DNA of 64,000 bases from Datnioides undecimradiatus (GCA_008933995.1 WARS01000046.1:9314526-9378525); one strand, 5' to 3'; numbered from the stretch's first letter, positions 1 to 13,600 are shown. Numbers and translations are program-made. The notes: a model not told the origin generated them from the letters alone.

Positions 1-2117
1 GTCTTAAGCAGCTGATGCCAGTGCAATGTTCTGGTCAAAGTTTGTTGTGGTCATTCAGAGAAGAAAAAAAATTGCCCTGTGTCTGCACTGAGGGAATGAG
101 ATCAGAGAACTGAGTCATAGAGGAGGCAACGGCAAGATGTGGAGTGAAAAAAGTATAAAAGGAGGGAGAGGTTGACAAACAGAAGGCATCAACTTTGACC
201 GAATGACTGCAGCAAGAGCTCAGCTCCTGTGACGTGGCAGTATCACAGCCTGGTATCACAAGACAACACTTTCAAACATAACAGAAAATCTGGAAAATGT
301 AACCTGTGTTAAGAGTTCCCTTTAAAATAGATGGTGCAGTTATTATGGCGACAGTAATCTAAATGAAAGATAAGAGATTCACATTACATCATTCATCAGT
401 TCTATGTCCCTATAAAGCACCTTTTGAAGGAGTTGACATATAGGTCAAATGTTATGGAGGGTAAAGATGTTAGATTTACTGTGTATGTGGGAGAAAGAGG
501 GAAATGTTTATACTGTGGAGGAGTATGCAGCATAGAACAGAGCTGTATTTATATACAGCTGTTATGTACATTTCTTTCTTTATTTAAAAAACGTTAAAAC
601 AAAGTCAAGCAAACTGTAATTTATAGCACAGCCATCTTTATACTTTTAGAAAAAATGGCAATTTGCTCTCAAAACACTATGGGGAGGATGGGTGTGCAAA
701 GATGAACAAAAATCACATAAATGTATGTATGTATGTATGTACACTGAAAAATGTAACAAAGGTGTGTATATTAAAGCCAAAATGCAGCAGAAATGCACTG
801 TATTTGGGTCAATTTAAGAAAAATCTCTATTTCACTTGTAGAGCGCAAGAGGTTGGATGTCAGGTTTCATATCACAAGATTGGTATAAATGGTCTTCAAA
901 AGGCCTTTTGCAACATAACAAATGAACACAGAGTAAGATAAGAAGTCAAACAATAACTTGCATGCATGCACATGCACAGAGATGCAGCCTGAACTCCCTT
1001 CTGGACTTTGGGATTATAAGAGTCATGTTTCACTATGAGAGCATTCCTTTATCCACCTTCAACAAAAACTGCCAGCATCCCTGACCCTTTAATCACTCAT
1101 TTTCTTTTGGGTGAATGAAAGAGTAAATCAGTGTTATTCTTTAACTTAATCCTAAATTTTCATGCTTTCATGCTGCCCCCTTGGCCGTTTTCTGAGTAAT
1201 TTGCGGTTGATCAGGAGTTGGATAGTTCTGCCAAATTTTAACACTGAGCCGTTGTGGATTCTCTAACAAGGCCAGGCCTGTCTAATACAAAAACACAACA
1301 CAAATCCAGCTCCTTTCTGCCTGATCTGCAGTAATTCCCCCAGCTCACATCACTTCCGCACTTGCAGAACCCTGCAGATACACAGAAAAAGTATTTCACA
1401 CTCAAGTGCCTCTGAATTACTTTACAAAACACCTGAAAAGTGGCATAGCAAGGGCCATACATCTAGGAAATAGGTATATATAATTGGCTATATTGGGTAT
1501 ATTCCTGCACATTGAATATTGCTGGTTGCTTCCAGACTCCAAGCAACTGTACATGTCCAAAAAATAATCCCATGTGAAACCACAACACGTCATTTTACAT
1601 TGAGTTTTTTTGCATGTATGAAACAAGCAACATTTATGGTGTTAATTAGTGAGCCTGGAACTGCACAGATGTATTGTGCACTGAAGCTGAGAGTAAGACT
1701 TGAAGGTAGTGCATAAAGTAAGAGAGGCAGACTAACTGGGAAGGAAAGATCTAACAAAAGAGAGTTCTTTTATGTTGTCCACATGAGAACATGCACACAT
1801 AAATTCACACACACACAGGAACTCCAGCACAATCTCGGCCTGGTGAATGGTAATGCTGTGGTAATGAGTGTAAGCTGGACTACACCCATGTGACGGGTGA
1901 AAGAGTGCAGCCAGGTTGGCAAAACCACTATCGGCCAGACAACAGTGCCCTCCAGAAATGTTGCACTCATGCAGCGTGTATGCAGGTATTTTTTTTTTAA
2001 TGCAAATCTGCTTTTAAACAGTTTCCCTTTTGCCTTGAGTTTCACAGAAGTTTAAATTGAAATAAGAGAAAGTCTGAAGTCACACACGGTCACATCACTT
2101 TCTCTTTTTCTTTTGTT

Positions 2118-2122
<5 letters not shown>

Positions 2123-2169
<47 letters not shown>
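2123..2169 (+). repeat. (AC)n microsatellite
   Basis: About 23 uninterrupted AC units. Confidence 0.97.
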
Positions 2170-2171
<2 letters not shown>

Positions 2172-3880
2172 TGAGTGAGCGGATTCTATGGTGCATTTAC
2201 CCCTTCAGCTCTCCCTTCCTCCACCTTATTTCGTCTCAATTGTGCTTGCCTCAATCCCACTTTATCCTCTTTTCTCCCCCCTCCTCAGCTCAATTAGTCT
2301 CTCTTCCACCCTGCTCCACTGATCCCTCCTTAAACTGATTTCAGTCTTATTCCCATTCCTCCTTTCCTCTCCGGTTCCCTGCCGCATGACTCATAGAGGA
2401 TATTTTTCAGTGTCACAATCAGTCGGAAACTTGAGTAAATATAGATCAGAAGCCTTAAAGGCGTAGTACGTGTGAGTGAGCACATACCTGCCAACAGTGT
2501 GGTCACCAATCAGGGAGCGGTTTTGCCGAGTCATCATTTCTGTCGGTTAACACCAGCAGCGTGAGGTGATTTACCTGCCTGGGAGCACGTCGCCTGTCTC
2601 ATGTCTTAAAGCTGGCAGGACCTTTAATCACACCTCCATTGTTCTATATTTTCACTCAGTCCTTCTGCTCTTAGAGTGTTCTCAAGTCTGAACGTCCCAT
2701 GTAAGCTTGCACCTCAAATCTTTATTATTATGTCTCAATTGGAGAGACATTGCATCAATACTTTTACTGCCTGGGTTTGAACATAACATTAGACAATATC
2801 TGGATTACGCACTGTGACTTGAATCCATTTTCTTTGTCAGAAAAATCAACCTTTTAATGACCCAGACAAAGCTGGAAACATGGACAATGTGTAAATGAAA
2901 TAGTCCACATTTTAAAAAAATACTTGTAAGGTCACCATTTCTTTTGCTTTAAAGCTGCTTTAATCCAAAATTCATGCTGGGAATTAAATGACTATGTCTA
3001 GTTGAAGACATTGCTTGGCACAACAGCATGCCAACAAAATTCCCTGCTTGATACCTGCTCAGCACCAAATTACACCAGAGTCCAACTATAACCAAATTAA
3101 ATGTCAGATATTTTGTGGTCTAAAAAAGGAAATTAAATGCTTTGCACCAGTGATAAATTATAACTGCCTTTCAGACAGCAGAACTACTTAGCAATAGCGC
3201 CCCCAGAAATTGTGATTGGGGTTTGTTTGCTAGGCTCCACTTTCAAGTCAACTCCACTGTTAGCACAGTAAATCATTTTTCACAAATAGGATATATAAAA
3301 TAAGGTAGTATATCTAGACTATGCCCTGTGACAACGGTAGCTAACTGATTTGTGTTGGCCAAGAGTCTGAAGGCATGAGTCTCATGGAATCAATCCATGT
3401 ATCTCTCAGGCTGAAATTACCAAATGTTTTACCTGTATGTAGTATATTTGCCATTTCAGATAGTTATGCTAATCTCTGGATTAAAAGCTGTTGAGTGTTA
3501 AACTAACTATGGTTAGTATGGTCAAAATTACTATGACTGGGCATTTTAATTCAAGACAAAGTCAAAGAAAACTATTAGGCAACATGATCAACATTAACAT
3601 TATCTTTTTGAGGTTGTATTAATCACTCTCATTCTGCAATACCCTGTGTGATTTAAAGGACAAGACTCTAGATTACATTCAACTCTTTTTGATTAAACTC
3701 TTCCCAGATAAGAACACAGGTGCTGATAAACCTCCAATCACGTGTTTTCCACCCTATTTCCTTTATAATGTGCCACCCATAACAAGAAATGTGAGTGTAG
3801 GAGTGATAAAACTCTTTTAAATTGGATTTGAGAGAAAATGGAATAAGGAAGTAGTGCACCCCCACGCACTCATACACACC

Positions 3881-3929
3881 CGCACACACATACACACACA
3901 CACATACACACACAAACACACACACACAC
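3881..3929 (+). repeat. Interrupted (CA)n microsatellite
   Basis: CA repeats interrupted by CG, TA and AA steps. Confidence 0.85.
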
Positions 3930-4204
3930 TGCTGAATCAAACTCTGAGCTGAATGTTAAAAGATTTTTTCTTTACTCTTAAAGCATCAGAATATGTTTTA
4001 AAGATTACAGAAAATAAGGATTAATGCACCTCTTAGTTTCCCATAGTAACACTCAACTGCTCATTGGGCTTGAATCAGAATCACATTACAATATATGTTT
4101 ATCTATGTTTATACATTAGAGAAATAAGGACCTCTTTAAAGGTGAGTTAATTCAGGCTATTTTCTTTAACTGTTAATTAAGCAAAATTATAGATTGTGCA
4201 TCTT

Positions 4205-4268
4205 AAAACCTATATATACATGTACACAGACAGGTTTATATAGGTTTTAGATATACATGTATATATAG
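4205..4268. repeat. Overlapping inverted repeats
   Basis: CTATATATACATGTA at 4210-4224 is the exact reverse complement of 4254-4268. The overlapping AAAACCTATATA (4205-4216) pairs with TATATAGGTTTT (4237-4248). The two stems are mutually exclusive. Confidence 0.8.
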
Positions 4269-4889
4269 TTAAGCTAACAGGCTGGACAGGCTGCTAACTT
4301 ACTCTCTGGGTTCTGGGTCCTTGGTAAATCACAGATTAGATGGTTTATAACATTCTTTGGGGTGTTTTAGCCAGTGAATGGGGCCCCACAATTTACAGGG
4401 ATTATATGGTGTGCTTTATATTTAGGTATGCACATAAAGAGCATGAGTCAGGGCGAGTAGAGCCAAGCATTAGCGCCATGCAGGAGCTAATCTAGTGGGA
4501 AGCAGCAAGCAATGGGGATAAGAGGGAGCGAATTTCAAAACAAACATGGCCAAAGATCCAAAAACCTCAGCTTAATCTACATTCATACGGGTTAGGTTTG
4601 TTCCAGGGGCCCAGAGATCAGCTACTGCTACAGTGTCACTGATCAAGTCACTAATCCAGTGCTCTGGTGGCTAAAATTGCTCTTTGTCCTCCCTGGTGGA
4701 CTAAATGGGCACAGGTGATGTGATAATCTTGTAAAGCAGAACAGAACATAAGGCTGATTTTTTTTGTAAAATACATGCCAAAAGTGTCAAAGTCCAGCAA
4801 CATGCCCCAAAAATGAGTAAGAGGGACTGTGGGGAAAACCGGTTCAGGGAAGTGGCTGGCAGTACAGCCCATATGCCAAAACTGGAAAC

Positions 4890-7800
4890 ATGTTCATTTT
4901 GTTTCAAGGTAGTTCCTAAAAAGGTTCCTGGGTTCCTTGAAAATGATCTGTAGAGGTTTAAGCATAATGCTGCAGTAAATCCAGAATTTAACTCCAATTA
5001 TTCAAATAAGGCAAGCTACATTGTAAATGACTCACTCATTTAAGAGACAGGACTCAGGATTTGGCAATACAGTCACCATTTTTATGCGTCATAGTAACCT
5101 ACTAAAATGCAGTGTTTTCCTCAATGATATGGCACTGTGTTGTTGCAAAACTTGAGCCAGGTTCAACCTTTTTTGCTGTAGCAAATATATGTTTTATTTT
5201 TGCAGGAGCCCTATGCGTCAGCACCTCCTCTGCAGTGACACATTGGTTTCATTGAACTGAAGGTTTGTATTTTTTCCAACAGTGTAAACGTTCAAAGTAT
5301 GATGCGCTGTACTGCTAAATTTAGCCTTGGGTTAATGAGAATTCAGTGTGGGTAGAATGATGTGTTTTTGTGCAATTATGGTCAGAGATGGTCCTACCTA
5401 TATTCTTAATCTAACTTTAACCACACCAAGCCGTTACTTAAGTCCAGCTATCGCTTACGTTAACAACAACACAACTGTTTTCAACTTGATTTTAAATATT
5501 ATGTCTAAAAATGACATTTGGCTCCTAATGGGGGGGGGGTGTACTTCTGCAGGAAAACACTTCACAAACCTAAAAAAAAGTTAGTTAAAACTTGTGTTTG
5601 CCATGCATGCTTTAAGTTAGCCATTACCAAAGCATCACCACAAGAACTGACCTAACCAATCTTCTCCTGTTCCCCTTTTCCCTTGATAGATGCTTTTGCT
5701 TTTGTTACATAACCCTTTGTCAATTGAAAAATGTTATTTTCAATTTATTAGGAATCACAGTTCCTCTCAAAAATGGATGTTTCATTCAGTACTTTTCATT
5801 GGTTGTTTAACAAATGGTTTTTTTTTGCAAACTGCTTTAAACTGCCATTTAATTCATAAGACTGAATATCTGCCTGTCTGTCATGAAAAGTGTGCAGGAA
5901 TTTCTCATTTCTCTGATCTGCTTCCTTTTAGATTACATTCTGCAGGGATTTTTACTAGATGTGTGAGCGTCAACTTGATGCAATAATAACTAATGAAATC
6001 TCTTGGAAACAAAACATTTACAGTAGCAACACAGTAAGGTCTTTCATCATGCCCAAAAGGGGATAATTTTATAGCTACAAAAAGAGCAAATTTAAAAAAA
6101 TAGGTCTACCTAAATGGCTTGTAATGAAACCCAAGTACCAAAATTGGTGTTTTAGGGACCTTCGTTCCAAGGTAGGTCCTAAAAAAGTTTTGTGGAAAAC
6201 TTCATATGGGTATTGAAACTGGTCCATATGCTGCAGTCGGTGCAGACAGACTCCATTCTGTCAAGGCAAATGGTTTTATTTCTTGATGAAAGTGCATATT
6301 GCCTCATCCTCCTTGCACAGAGTTAGTGTAGCTCAATTACACCTTCTAAATGACAAGCCAATTTAAGAGATGGCATGCAGGATATTCGCACAGTGATGTA
6401 CAAAATGAAAAGAGTAGGAGGGACACAGTGTTGACTCAGGTACCTGTAGGTTGATGAATAATAATTCAGAATGGATAGTTAAAAAATATATGTATGTATA
6501 CGTAATTCATGTATATGTATAAAATATATACATGAATTTATGGTCTCTTTTGATACAATGCTAATTTAACAACCACCCGGTGAACATAACCTAATGGAAC
6601 GCAATGTTTCCTGGATGATGCTGCGCTGTTTTATTGAACTGAAAGAAGGGTTAGTAACTTGTAAATGCCCGAAGTATAACTCACTTTCAGTGCAAATATG
6701 TACAGTCATGGTCCTGATGGTCCTACCTATATACTTAAGCTACAGTATTTCCTCTAATATAAACCAGTAGTCAATTAAAAACCAGGTCTCAAATAATGGC
6801 CTAGGCTGTGGGTTGGATATGAAAAATTTTTACACCTGGTCTAAAGCACTCCAAGAAAAGAAATATCTCATTTTCACAGTCCTTAAATTTTGTCCACTTC
6901 AAAGTAACATAAGTTCTATATCTGAAAAACATCTTTTTATAATGTATAATTAACATATAGTCAAAACTGAAATACTTTAGAGTAACTATACAGATAGGAT
7001 TATTGCATTTATGTGCAAAAGAAATACTATGGGTCCATCAATCCCCAAAAAAAAAAAAAACCCTTTAATAATATTGAGTACATTCAGCTTCTGAATGATT
7101 TACATACTGCTCTCATATGCTTTGGCCTCCCAGGTAGGAAACAACAACACCAGGAGACAATTTTTCAGCCTCCAAGTAATATCATCGTTGGCGCTAATGT
7201 GGCTAAAGGTAACCATATCCCTTTCTGTTTACACCGTCCTCAGAGCTTGGCACTACCAGCAACACCTGACACATTGCTTTTGAATCCAAATTTCTGCGAA
7301 GATATGGTCACCAACACATTGAAAATAAGAGCGAGGGAATTAACATATTTGCCGGGGAAGTAAATTAATAATCATAAATTGGGTAATGACGTAATTTGAG
7401 TATAGCTTTGTGCAGAGAAGTAAACTACAGCATTCAGTATCGCTTAATATTGTTTAGAAGGGCATGGCTGAAAACAGGAGAAAAAGCATGAATCTATTCA
7501 TTCCTTTAGTCTATAATGGAGACAGCAGGAGGATATTTTCCTGTGAGATCACACCCAGTGACAAAAAGTTGACAGAAACTGTGCAGGTTATGGGGAACCA
7601 ATCTAAATGCTGATAGTGTGATTAGGTCCAAGCTCTGCCCATTATATTGTGCTATTAACATTAAATTCATAATGATAAGTTAAAGCAAAACATTGTTTAT
7701 TGCAAGTTTAAGCTTATTAATAGTTTGATTTCACCAGTGTTTAGGGGTTGTTATGTTAATAACAAGCAATAAGCCATGCACCTGATTTTGATTGTTAAGA

Positions 7801-8950
7801 GCATTTGGTGCATCTGGAGTTTACTTCTCAATTTTCTTCTCCTAGAGAAAGTTAAGAGACAATACAAAGAAGGTTTTATGAAAATGTTGCTGCATGAAGC
7901 CTTATGTCTCAGCCAAACTGTGATTTTAGTGACATAGCAGTCGGACAGAAGACACATTTCTAGTGCCATTTGGGAACTTTGCAAGTCAATGAGTATTCAA
8001 GAACAAGTCCTGCCAAGGATTTACAATTGAAGCCCTGTCCTGAAATAAAGGGTCCACCGGGCTTTTAATTTGAAACAGATAAAAGAAGTGTTTCTATTTA
8101 CAGCCAGTTGCAGTCATTTTTGCACGGCAAATAGAAGCAGATCATAACAAGGTTTGGTAGTAAAATATGACCAATTATACTCATTCAACAGAGTTAGAAA
8201 TAATGGCCTGACCGTAATACAAGCCGGATTCAGATAAAGGCCTACTGTCTGTAGTGAGAGAAATAAACCTCCTGGTCACTATTTAAGGACATATGGTAAC
8301 TTTAAGGGGCAATCACAGTCCCTCTGTCTATAACTGCAGAAAAACATTTGAAAGACTTAAAAAATAAGCTGAAGTACATATGTATTTCTCCAGTAGCATT
8401 GGGTGGGGTAGCAATTGCTATAAAGTAGTCTGCGACAATTAGCAGCATAGAGGAGCCTGTGGCTATTAACCATGTACCAATGTTCATGTAATTACTCTCA
8501 CTGCTAGAAAGGAGTAGACAAAAGTTCTGCTTCAACAAAGACCACAAAGACCAACCTTACCCAACTGCTTCTGTTATGTAGTTAGTTCTCCCTTTCCTTT
8601 AAAAGATTATTTTACTGTTGTTATGTAATCTTCTGGCAATTGAAGTATGTTATCTTCACCTTTCCTAGTCTCATCCAGCACCCCTAAATTGTTGTCTACA
8701 GTTACATTTAAGAGATGAAAATATTGCACACCACTTCAAAGTGCCATTTTATTCATGGGGCTGAATATCTGTCTGTCTGTCATGAAAAGCGTGCAGGAAT
8801 TTCTTGTTTCTCTGATCTGTTTACTTTCACATTACATTCTGCAGGGATTCTTACTAGATGTGTGAGCAACTTGCCACACAAAAACACAGAAAACTTATGT
8901 TACCTAATTAAATCTCTTGAAAACACAGCATTCACAACACAGCAACCTTT
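4890..8950 (+). repeat. Diverged tandem duplication (two units)
   Basis: Three blocks recur in the same order and orientation. Block 1: 4905-4935 and 6165-6195 (AAGGTAG-TCCTAAAAA). Block 2: 5249-5415 and 6629-6745 (TTGAACTGAA and GATGGTCCTACCTATAT). Block 3: about 5655-6020 and 8565-8945 (CTGTCTGTCATGAAAAG and TCTGCAGGGATT). The second unit is interrupted by about 1.8 kb of other sequence between blocks 2 and 3. It could be a local duplication or two insertions of one dispersed element. Confidence 0.6.
6504..6538. repeat. AT-rich inverted repeat (hairpin)
   Basis: AATTCATGTATAT and its reverse complement flank a short AT spacer, in an AT-only neighbourhood. Confidence 0.75.
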
Positions 8951-9139
8951 TCCTTATTTTATATAAAAACAATATACTTTTAAAATAAATATGCTTTACT
9001 GTTTTACATAGACACAGAAAACATGTTAATAGTGAAGAAGAGACGAAGACAACTAATAATGAGGGCTCTAAGACCGATGCAGATTGTTATCCAAAGACTG
9101 TTATCCAAATTTAAAATGGTGGTGTTTTGGTAGTGTATG
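8951..9139. other. Sequence just past the inferred vegfa 3' end
   Basis: A short AT-rich stretch between the duplication and the polyadenylation signal. Nothing recognisable. Confidence 0.5.
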
Positions 9140-10612
9140 CTGAGCTGCTAGCAGTAGTTTATTTGTATTTGCATCTTGCAGGATGGACAAAAGACAGGTC
9201 CGCTACTTATTTAAATACTTAAATACGACGTATTAACACCTACAAACAATTTGCACATCAGCAAATGCACATGAACATACACTCGTAGACAGACGTACAT
9301 GAACGAACACACAGATACACACGTTAACAATTCTACACAGCACCCACACCCTTAGATAAGAGGGGTTGAAAAGTCCAGAGGAGATGTCATCAGCACACCA
9401 GTACACATGATCGATTTAGGGAATGTTGACAAATAATTTTTGATTTTTTTGCTGTTGTTTTTTCATTTTGTATTATAGAAAAGCACAGAGTCTCTGTGCA
9501 GAGAGTAGCCATCAGTGACCTTACACATGGGGGAGATAGACAGCTACAGTTACATAACACTGCATATATAAATAGACCAAATTAAATATGGGTAGAAGAC
9601 TGAATACTGAAAAATACTCTATAACATTATAAATTATCTAGAATGGACTATGGCATAAAGGCATATTAAGTATGTACAAGTTCATAGAAGCAGATATGTA
9701 ATCACTGGATTCTGTATTGAGTTCAACAACTAACAAAACTACTTTAACAATCCCCTCTCCTGAAAAAGGAAACAAAAATAATTTAAAAAGCACACGATTT
9801 CTCAGTACGTTGTGTGAGGCACAGTTTTTCAAATGGAATCAAACTACAGTATAGGATATTTTCAGTGGTTTTCATGAAGGGTTTAGCAAAACATTAGATG
9901 CTATCTTGATAATCAGTATCCCTTTAAAAGTATATGGCACTCCAGAGTCTCTTCTCCTGCAAGCTGATGACAATAGTGACATTGAGTGAATCTGTGTCCG
10001 TCCTGCATTGTCATCTCAGGATAGGATTTGTATAGACAAATTCAAGATTTCCATCAGATGTCCTGGTAGTCCTGCTTTTACACTCCAAAAGCAAAGCAGG
10101 CATTAGCCGACGAAAGTCCATCCATCCTCTTTGAAACGAAAGCGTTCCCATGTCCTCTTCAGCCTCACCCGCTGTTTTAGCAGTTAAATATATCTTAGAT
10201 TGAGAGGTTTTGCAATTTATGATTGACACACAACCACAGTAGACTCATATCCAGTGAAGTAATTGCATACAATGAATTGACAACAAGACTACACCTGCAT
10301 CACAAGCCTGTTAGAAATGCTAAACCACATGGTGGCTTTTTGCTTTTTGTCAAATGATGGGTTTAGTTATCTGTTTCTGTAGCAGCATAACAATTCTGTA
10401 ATCTTTTTTCTTTTATCATGGTCTATATACACACACAGATATACAGTGGGAGGAAACTTCAGTACTGTCTTTCTCTTTGTTCTCTCTCAGTCAGTCCAAG
10501 GGGAATGCTTTCCACAGAAAAGAGGAGCTTACGGTTCAAAGGTCAAAGTGCTGTGCTGTGAAATATCTCTAGAATATTCCTTCATCTTGTACATCTGGTG
10601 CTCCCACCTCTC
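9140..10612 (-). other. vegfaa: vegfa 3' untranslated region with AU-rich elements (extent inferred)
   Basis: The sequence after the stop codon, in the transcript sense, is AU-rich and has no other gene. Several AUUUA motifs appear: two close together around 9206-9226, one at about 9566-9572 in a UAUUUAU context, and others near 9583 and 10182. VEGF-A messages are known to be unstable through such elements. The 3' end is placed at the AATAAA near 9158. That would give a UTR of about 1.45 kb, similar to but somewhat shorter than the mammalian one. The end is an inference. Confidence 0.6.
9158..9163 (-). terminator. Candidate polyadenylation signal AATAAA for vegfa
   Basis: The only canonical AATAAA that I found in the transcript sense between the stop codon and this point. 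Cleavage would fall about 10-30 bases further on (near 9140). A second AATAAA lies at 8753-8748 and could serve a longer message. The downstream region is not clearly GU-rich, so confidence is moderate. Confidence 0.5.
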
Positions 10613-10634
10613 TCATCTTCTTGGCTTGTCACAT
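10613..10634 (-). CDS. vegfaa: vegfa exon 8, coding end (CDKPRR stop)
   Basis: After the acceptor TTTGTTTAG, the exon supplies the last base of a lysine codon, then CDKPRR and TGA (10615-10613). This is identical to the human exon 8a tail, whose C-terminal arginine binds neuropilin-1. I saw no SLTRKD-type exon 8b coding sequence in the next 180 bases downstream. The 22 coding bases are too short for open-frame detection and were found by motif and phase. Confidence 0.93.
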
Positions 10635-13600
10635 CTAAACAAATAAAATACATGCTTATAAGAACAAGAACAGTTGCGGCACAGAGGAAAAACAAACTAT
10701 AGGCAAAAGTGTTTTACATTCATTAGCATTTATGTAGAGTCACCTTTTTTGTCTAGCTGACTAAGGTAAGTCCAGTATTTGCTTTTTAGCTCTGTTTTGG
10801 TCTCCATCTACTCTATATGTAAAGTAGGTAGATTTCTGGCTCTTTGAACACTCAGTGTTGACCAACTAATTGCTAACTCAGTGCAGAATTTAGTGCTGGG
10901 CACATAGATTACAGCAAGGTTATCAAAGCTTTTCTACTGAACACTGATGGCTGCCTTCTAAGTCAACCAAAAAAGTAACTTTGTGGGTCATAAAAAACAC
11001 AAAAAATTGTTTAAACTATAAACAAACAAACAAACAAAAAAACAACATTCATGGTCATACAAATTGAGAATTTAAATTTATATATACAAATAAACAAATA
11101 CAAATTTATTTGGAAGTTACCACTTCTTCTGTCTTAACCAACAGCACTTACTTGCAGGTCCTCTCGTTGAGCTCTAGCTGGCGTTCTTTACAGTATTCAT
11201 CTGTGTGTTTGCAGGAGCACCGGCAGGTAGCAGGATCCTGCACGAACAAACGCTTTCTCCTCTCTGAGCAATGATCACAACATGGCTCACAAACACTGGA
11301 CAGAAAGAGACAAAGACAGACAAAGGTGGGGAGAGAGAGAGGCAGATTATCACAGTGTACAATTACTACCTATAAGAGGGCCACTCTAAGGTCAACCCTT
11401 TCATACGCTCCAGTTTGCTCTTCCAAGCCACAGCCCGACAAGTTGTACTGCATGTGACAGTTGGATAGTATTGCACACAGGTTCCCAAAGAGCAGGCAAA
11501 CATTCAAGCAGTAAAATTACCCTCCCAAACGCCCCCAAACCCTCCTTCGATGATTGGACATTCACAAATGCCTTTTGCATTTTGGGCATACAGCGAGCAA
11601 AGCTCTGGTTTGGTTCATGCAACACAAAACAACACGTATCGGCTTTGGATTAATTGCAGGTCAAGGACAGCACACTTGCTCTCACTCCTACAAATGGTCA
11701 GCTCTTGATAAAGAAGACTCAAGGGTCTGCTTGGTTCACCGTTAAGAAAATGTTCATTTTATTGAGTGAAAACTGAAGACTATATTTCCCATAGAAAGAC
11801 ATTAGGGTTCAGAACAGAGGCTGAAAGTGGTTTGAATGACATTTCTTAGCAGGGAGGAAATAAACAGACAAATGAAGGTACTCAACTGACAGCTCAATAT
11901 ACAAATTACAAAAAAACATAAAGACATTTATTCTCTCACAATGTAAGCACTAAAGAAACATGAGATCATCGTTATATTATTTTTGAAAAAAATATGGGTG
12001 CTTTTGTATAGTTTCAGAGACAAAAGCAAGCAACAAAAGCAAAAGACACAAAACAGTACTTGCTAAACAATTTGCTTGTTTACAAATCCCCCTTAGCGAA
12101 AAAAGGCAATAGATAGCCATCACTCACATCTTTACGTTACATAAAAAGTACCAGCATTGTGCAAAGGACAGCAAAAACCTGTTTGCGAAGATAAAAAGAA
12201 CAAAGAGTGGAAAGGAGACAGGTACGAGACACAGCAAAGCAGCACAGACTCAACACTGAAGACAGGACTATGATTACAACCCTGGTGATCCCAACACAGA
12301 TACCAGGACAGCATGAGCCAGTCTGCAAAGCCATGCTGGTGGAGCTGTGATCTGTTTCAGTAGATGGTTCAAGTTACAGCTCACAGCTGATCTGTTTATT
12401 CCAGCTTCTTTAAACATGTCTATTATCAATCATAAAACTAGCTATCTGACAAGATGTTAGGGCCCCAAGGCTCTACTGCTTTTCATGATACATGCTGTAT
12501 CTCATCCCAACCATCGACCCAGTCTCATCCATAGAGAGAGATATTCTTGCAAACAGGGAGCTGGTGAGGATGGGGGAAGATTAGATGGGTATTTTGACAA
12601 GTGGAGATGGGTTATGGGTCGTTTCTTAAGAGATGTTATATGGCTAGCAAGTCTGCTGTACTTCCTTGGTTATCGCTGTTATGTAACATTTTACTCAAGC
12701 TAAGTTAGCAAAACACGTTAGCAGACAAGGTAGCTTAGACACTGATATTCTGAGTATGCAGAACTTGACTGACAAGACAGAGTTAGAACAGTGCACGGAA
12801 GCAACATGCTAATTGCTTTAGCTAATGGGCAAATTATATGTTGCAAATTAAAAGGGGCAAATGAGCTCCTCCCAAATGAGCTTAATTATGAGTAGTGCAA
12901 CACTCAGGTGCAGATAGGTGGAGAAGGCGGAGCTGACATACGCATCGTGAATTGTTTTGTCACGGTTTTTCTTTCGTTTTCTCTTTAGGCCTTTACCCTT
13001 GCCTTTCCGGGATTTTCTGCAAGAGAAAGAGGACAACAACGCAGAGAGATGCCTGAGAGACTGAGGCGTGAACTGATTTGTCCCAAACTGATGATTGCTA
13101 GAACGAACACTGATTGATAGCCATCTTTTTTTTTTTTCTAAATTTCTATAAATTTGTTTAAATCAACGGACCAAAAAACACAGTCTTTCAAAACGGGTTA
13201 TTTTTTAAATGTGATTGTTGTTAGTGATTGGATGACAACTTATATCATCATATCAAAAGAAAGGCATCAGATAGAATTCACATGTGATATGTCTGAATGG
13301 ACAATGAGACCTCTTGTGAATTGATATTAATCAAATATGAACTCAAAGATTGTAGCACAAAAAATGTAACTACTTGACATCCTGTTGCACCGTTGGAAAT
13401 ATCTTTTTAAATGAAGAAGCCATCAGTGACGTGTGTCCTGAGTGGTAAAGGTTAAAGACGCTCTCAGAAATGCAACTTACTCAAGGCATTTTCCCCATTT
13501 CCTGTAGTTTGAGAATAAAAATCAAATGTTTAAAGTAAGTAGTTTAAAGTGCTTTACTGTCCAGCTTGGGTTACAAAAATCTTTATTTCTTCTACAATGA

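Larger units (their letters stand above)
1..4880. other. 3' flank of vegfa, intergenic, no gene seen
   Basis: AT-rich sequence with only short chance open frames. It includes a (TATG)n run at 718-741, a (CA)n microsatellite at 2123-2169, an interrupted CA stretch at 3881-3929 and an inverted repeat at 4205-4268. The stretch 2455-2640 is less AT-rich and looks like unique sequence that might be conserved. Confidence 0.6.

Noticed and set aside
7013-7363. 116-codon plus-strand frame
   Set aside because: Begins next to an A-run, lysine-rich by composition, with no domain and no splice signals.
12848-12941. Extension of vegfa exon 6 past its donor, a possible human-type exon 6b
   Set aside because: The in-frame extension starts YV only because the GTATGT donor encodes it; it then runs to a stop with no similarity to known 6b sequence.
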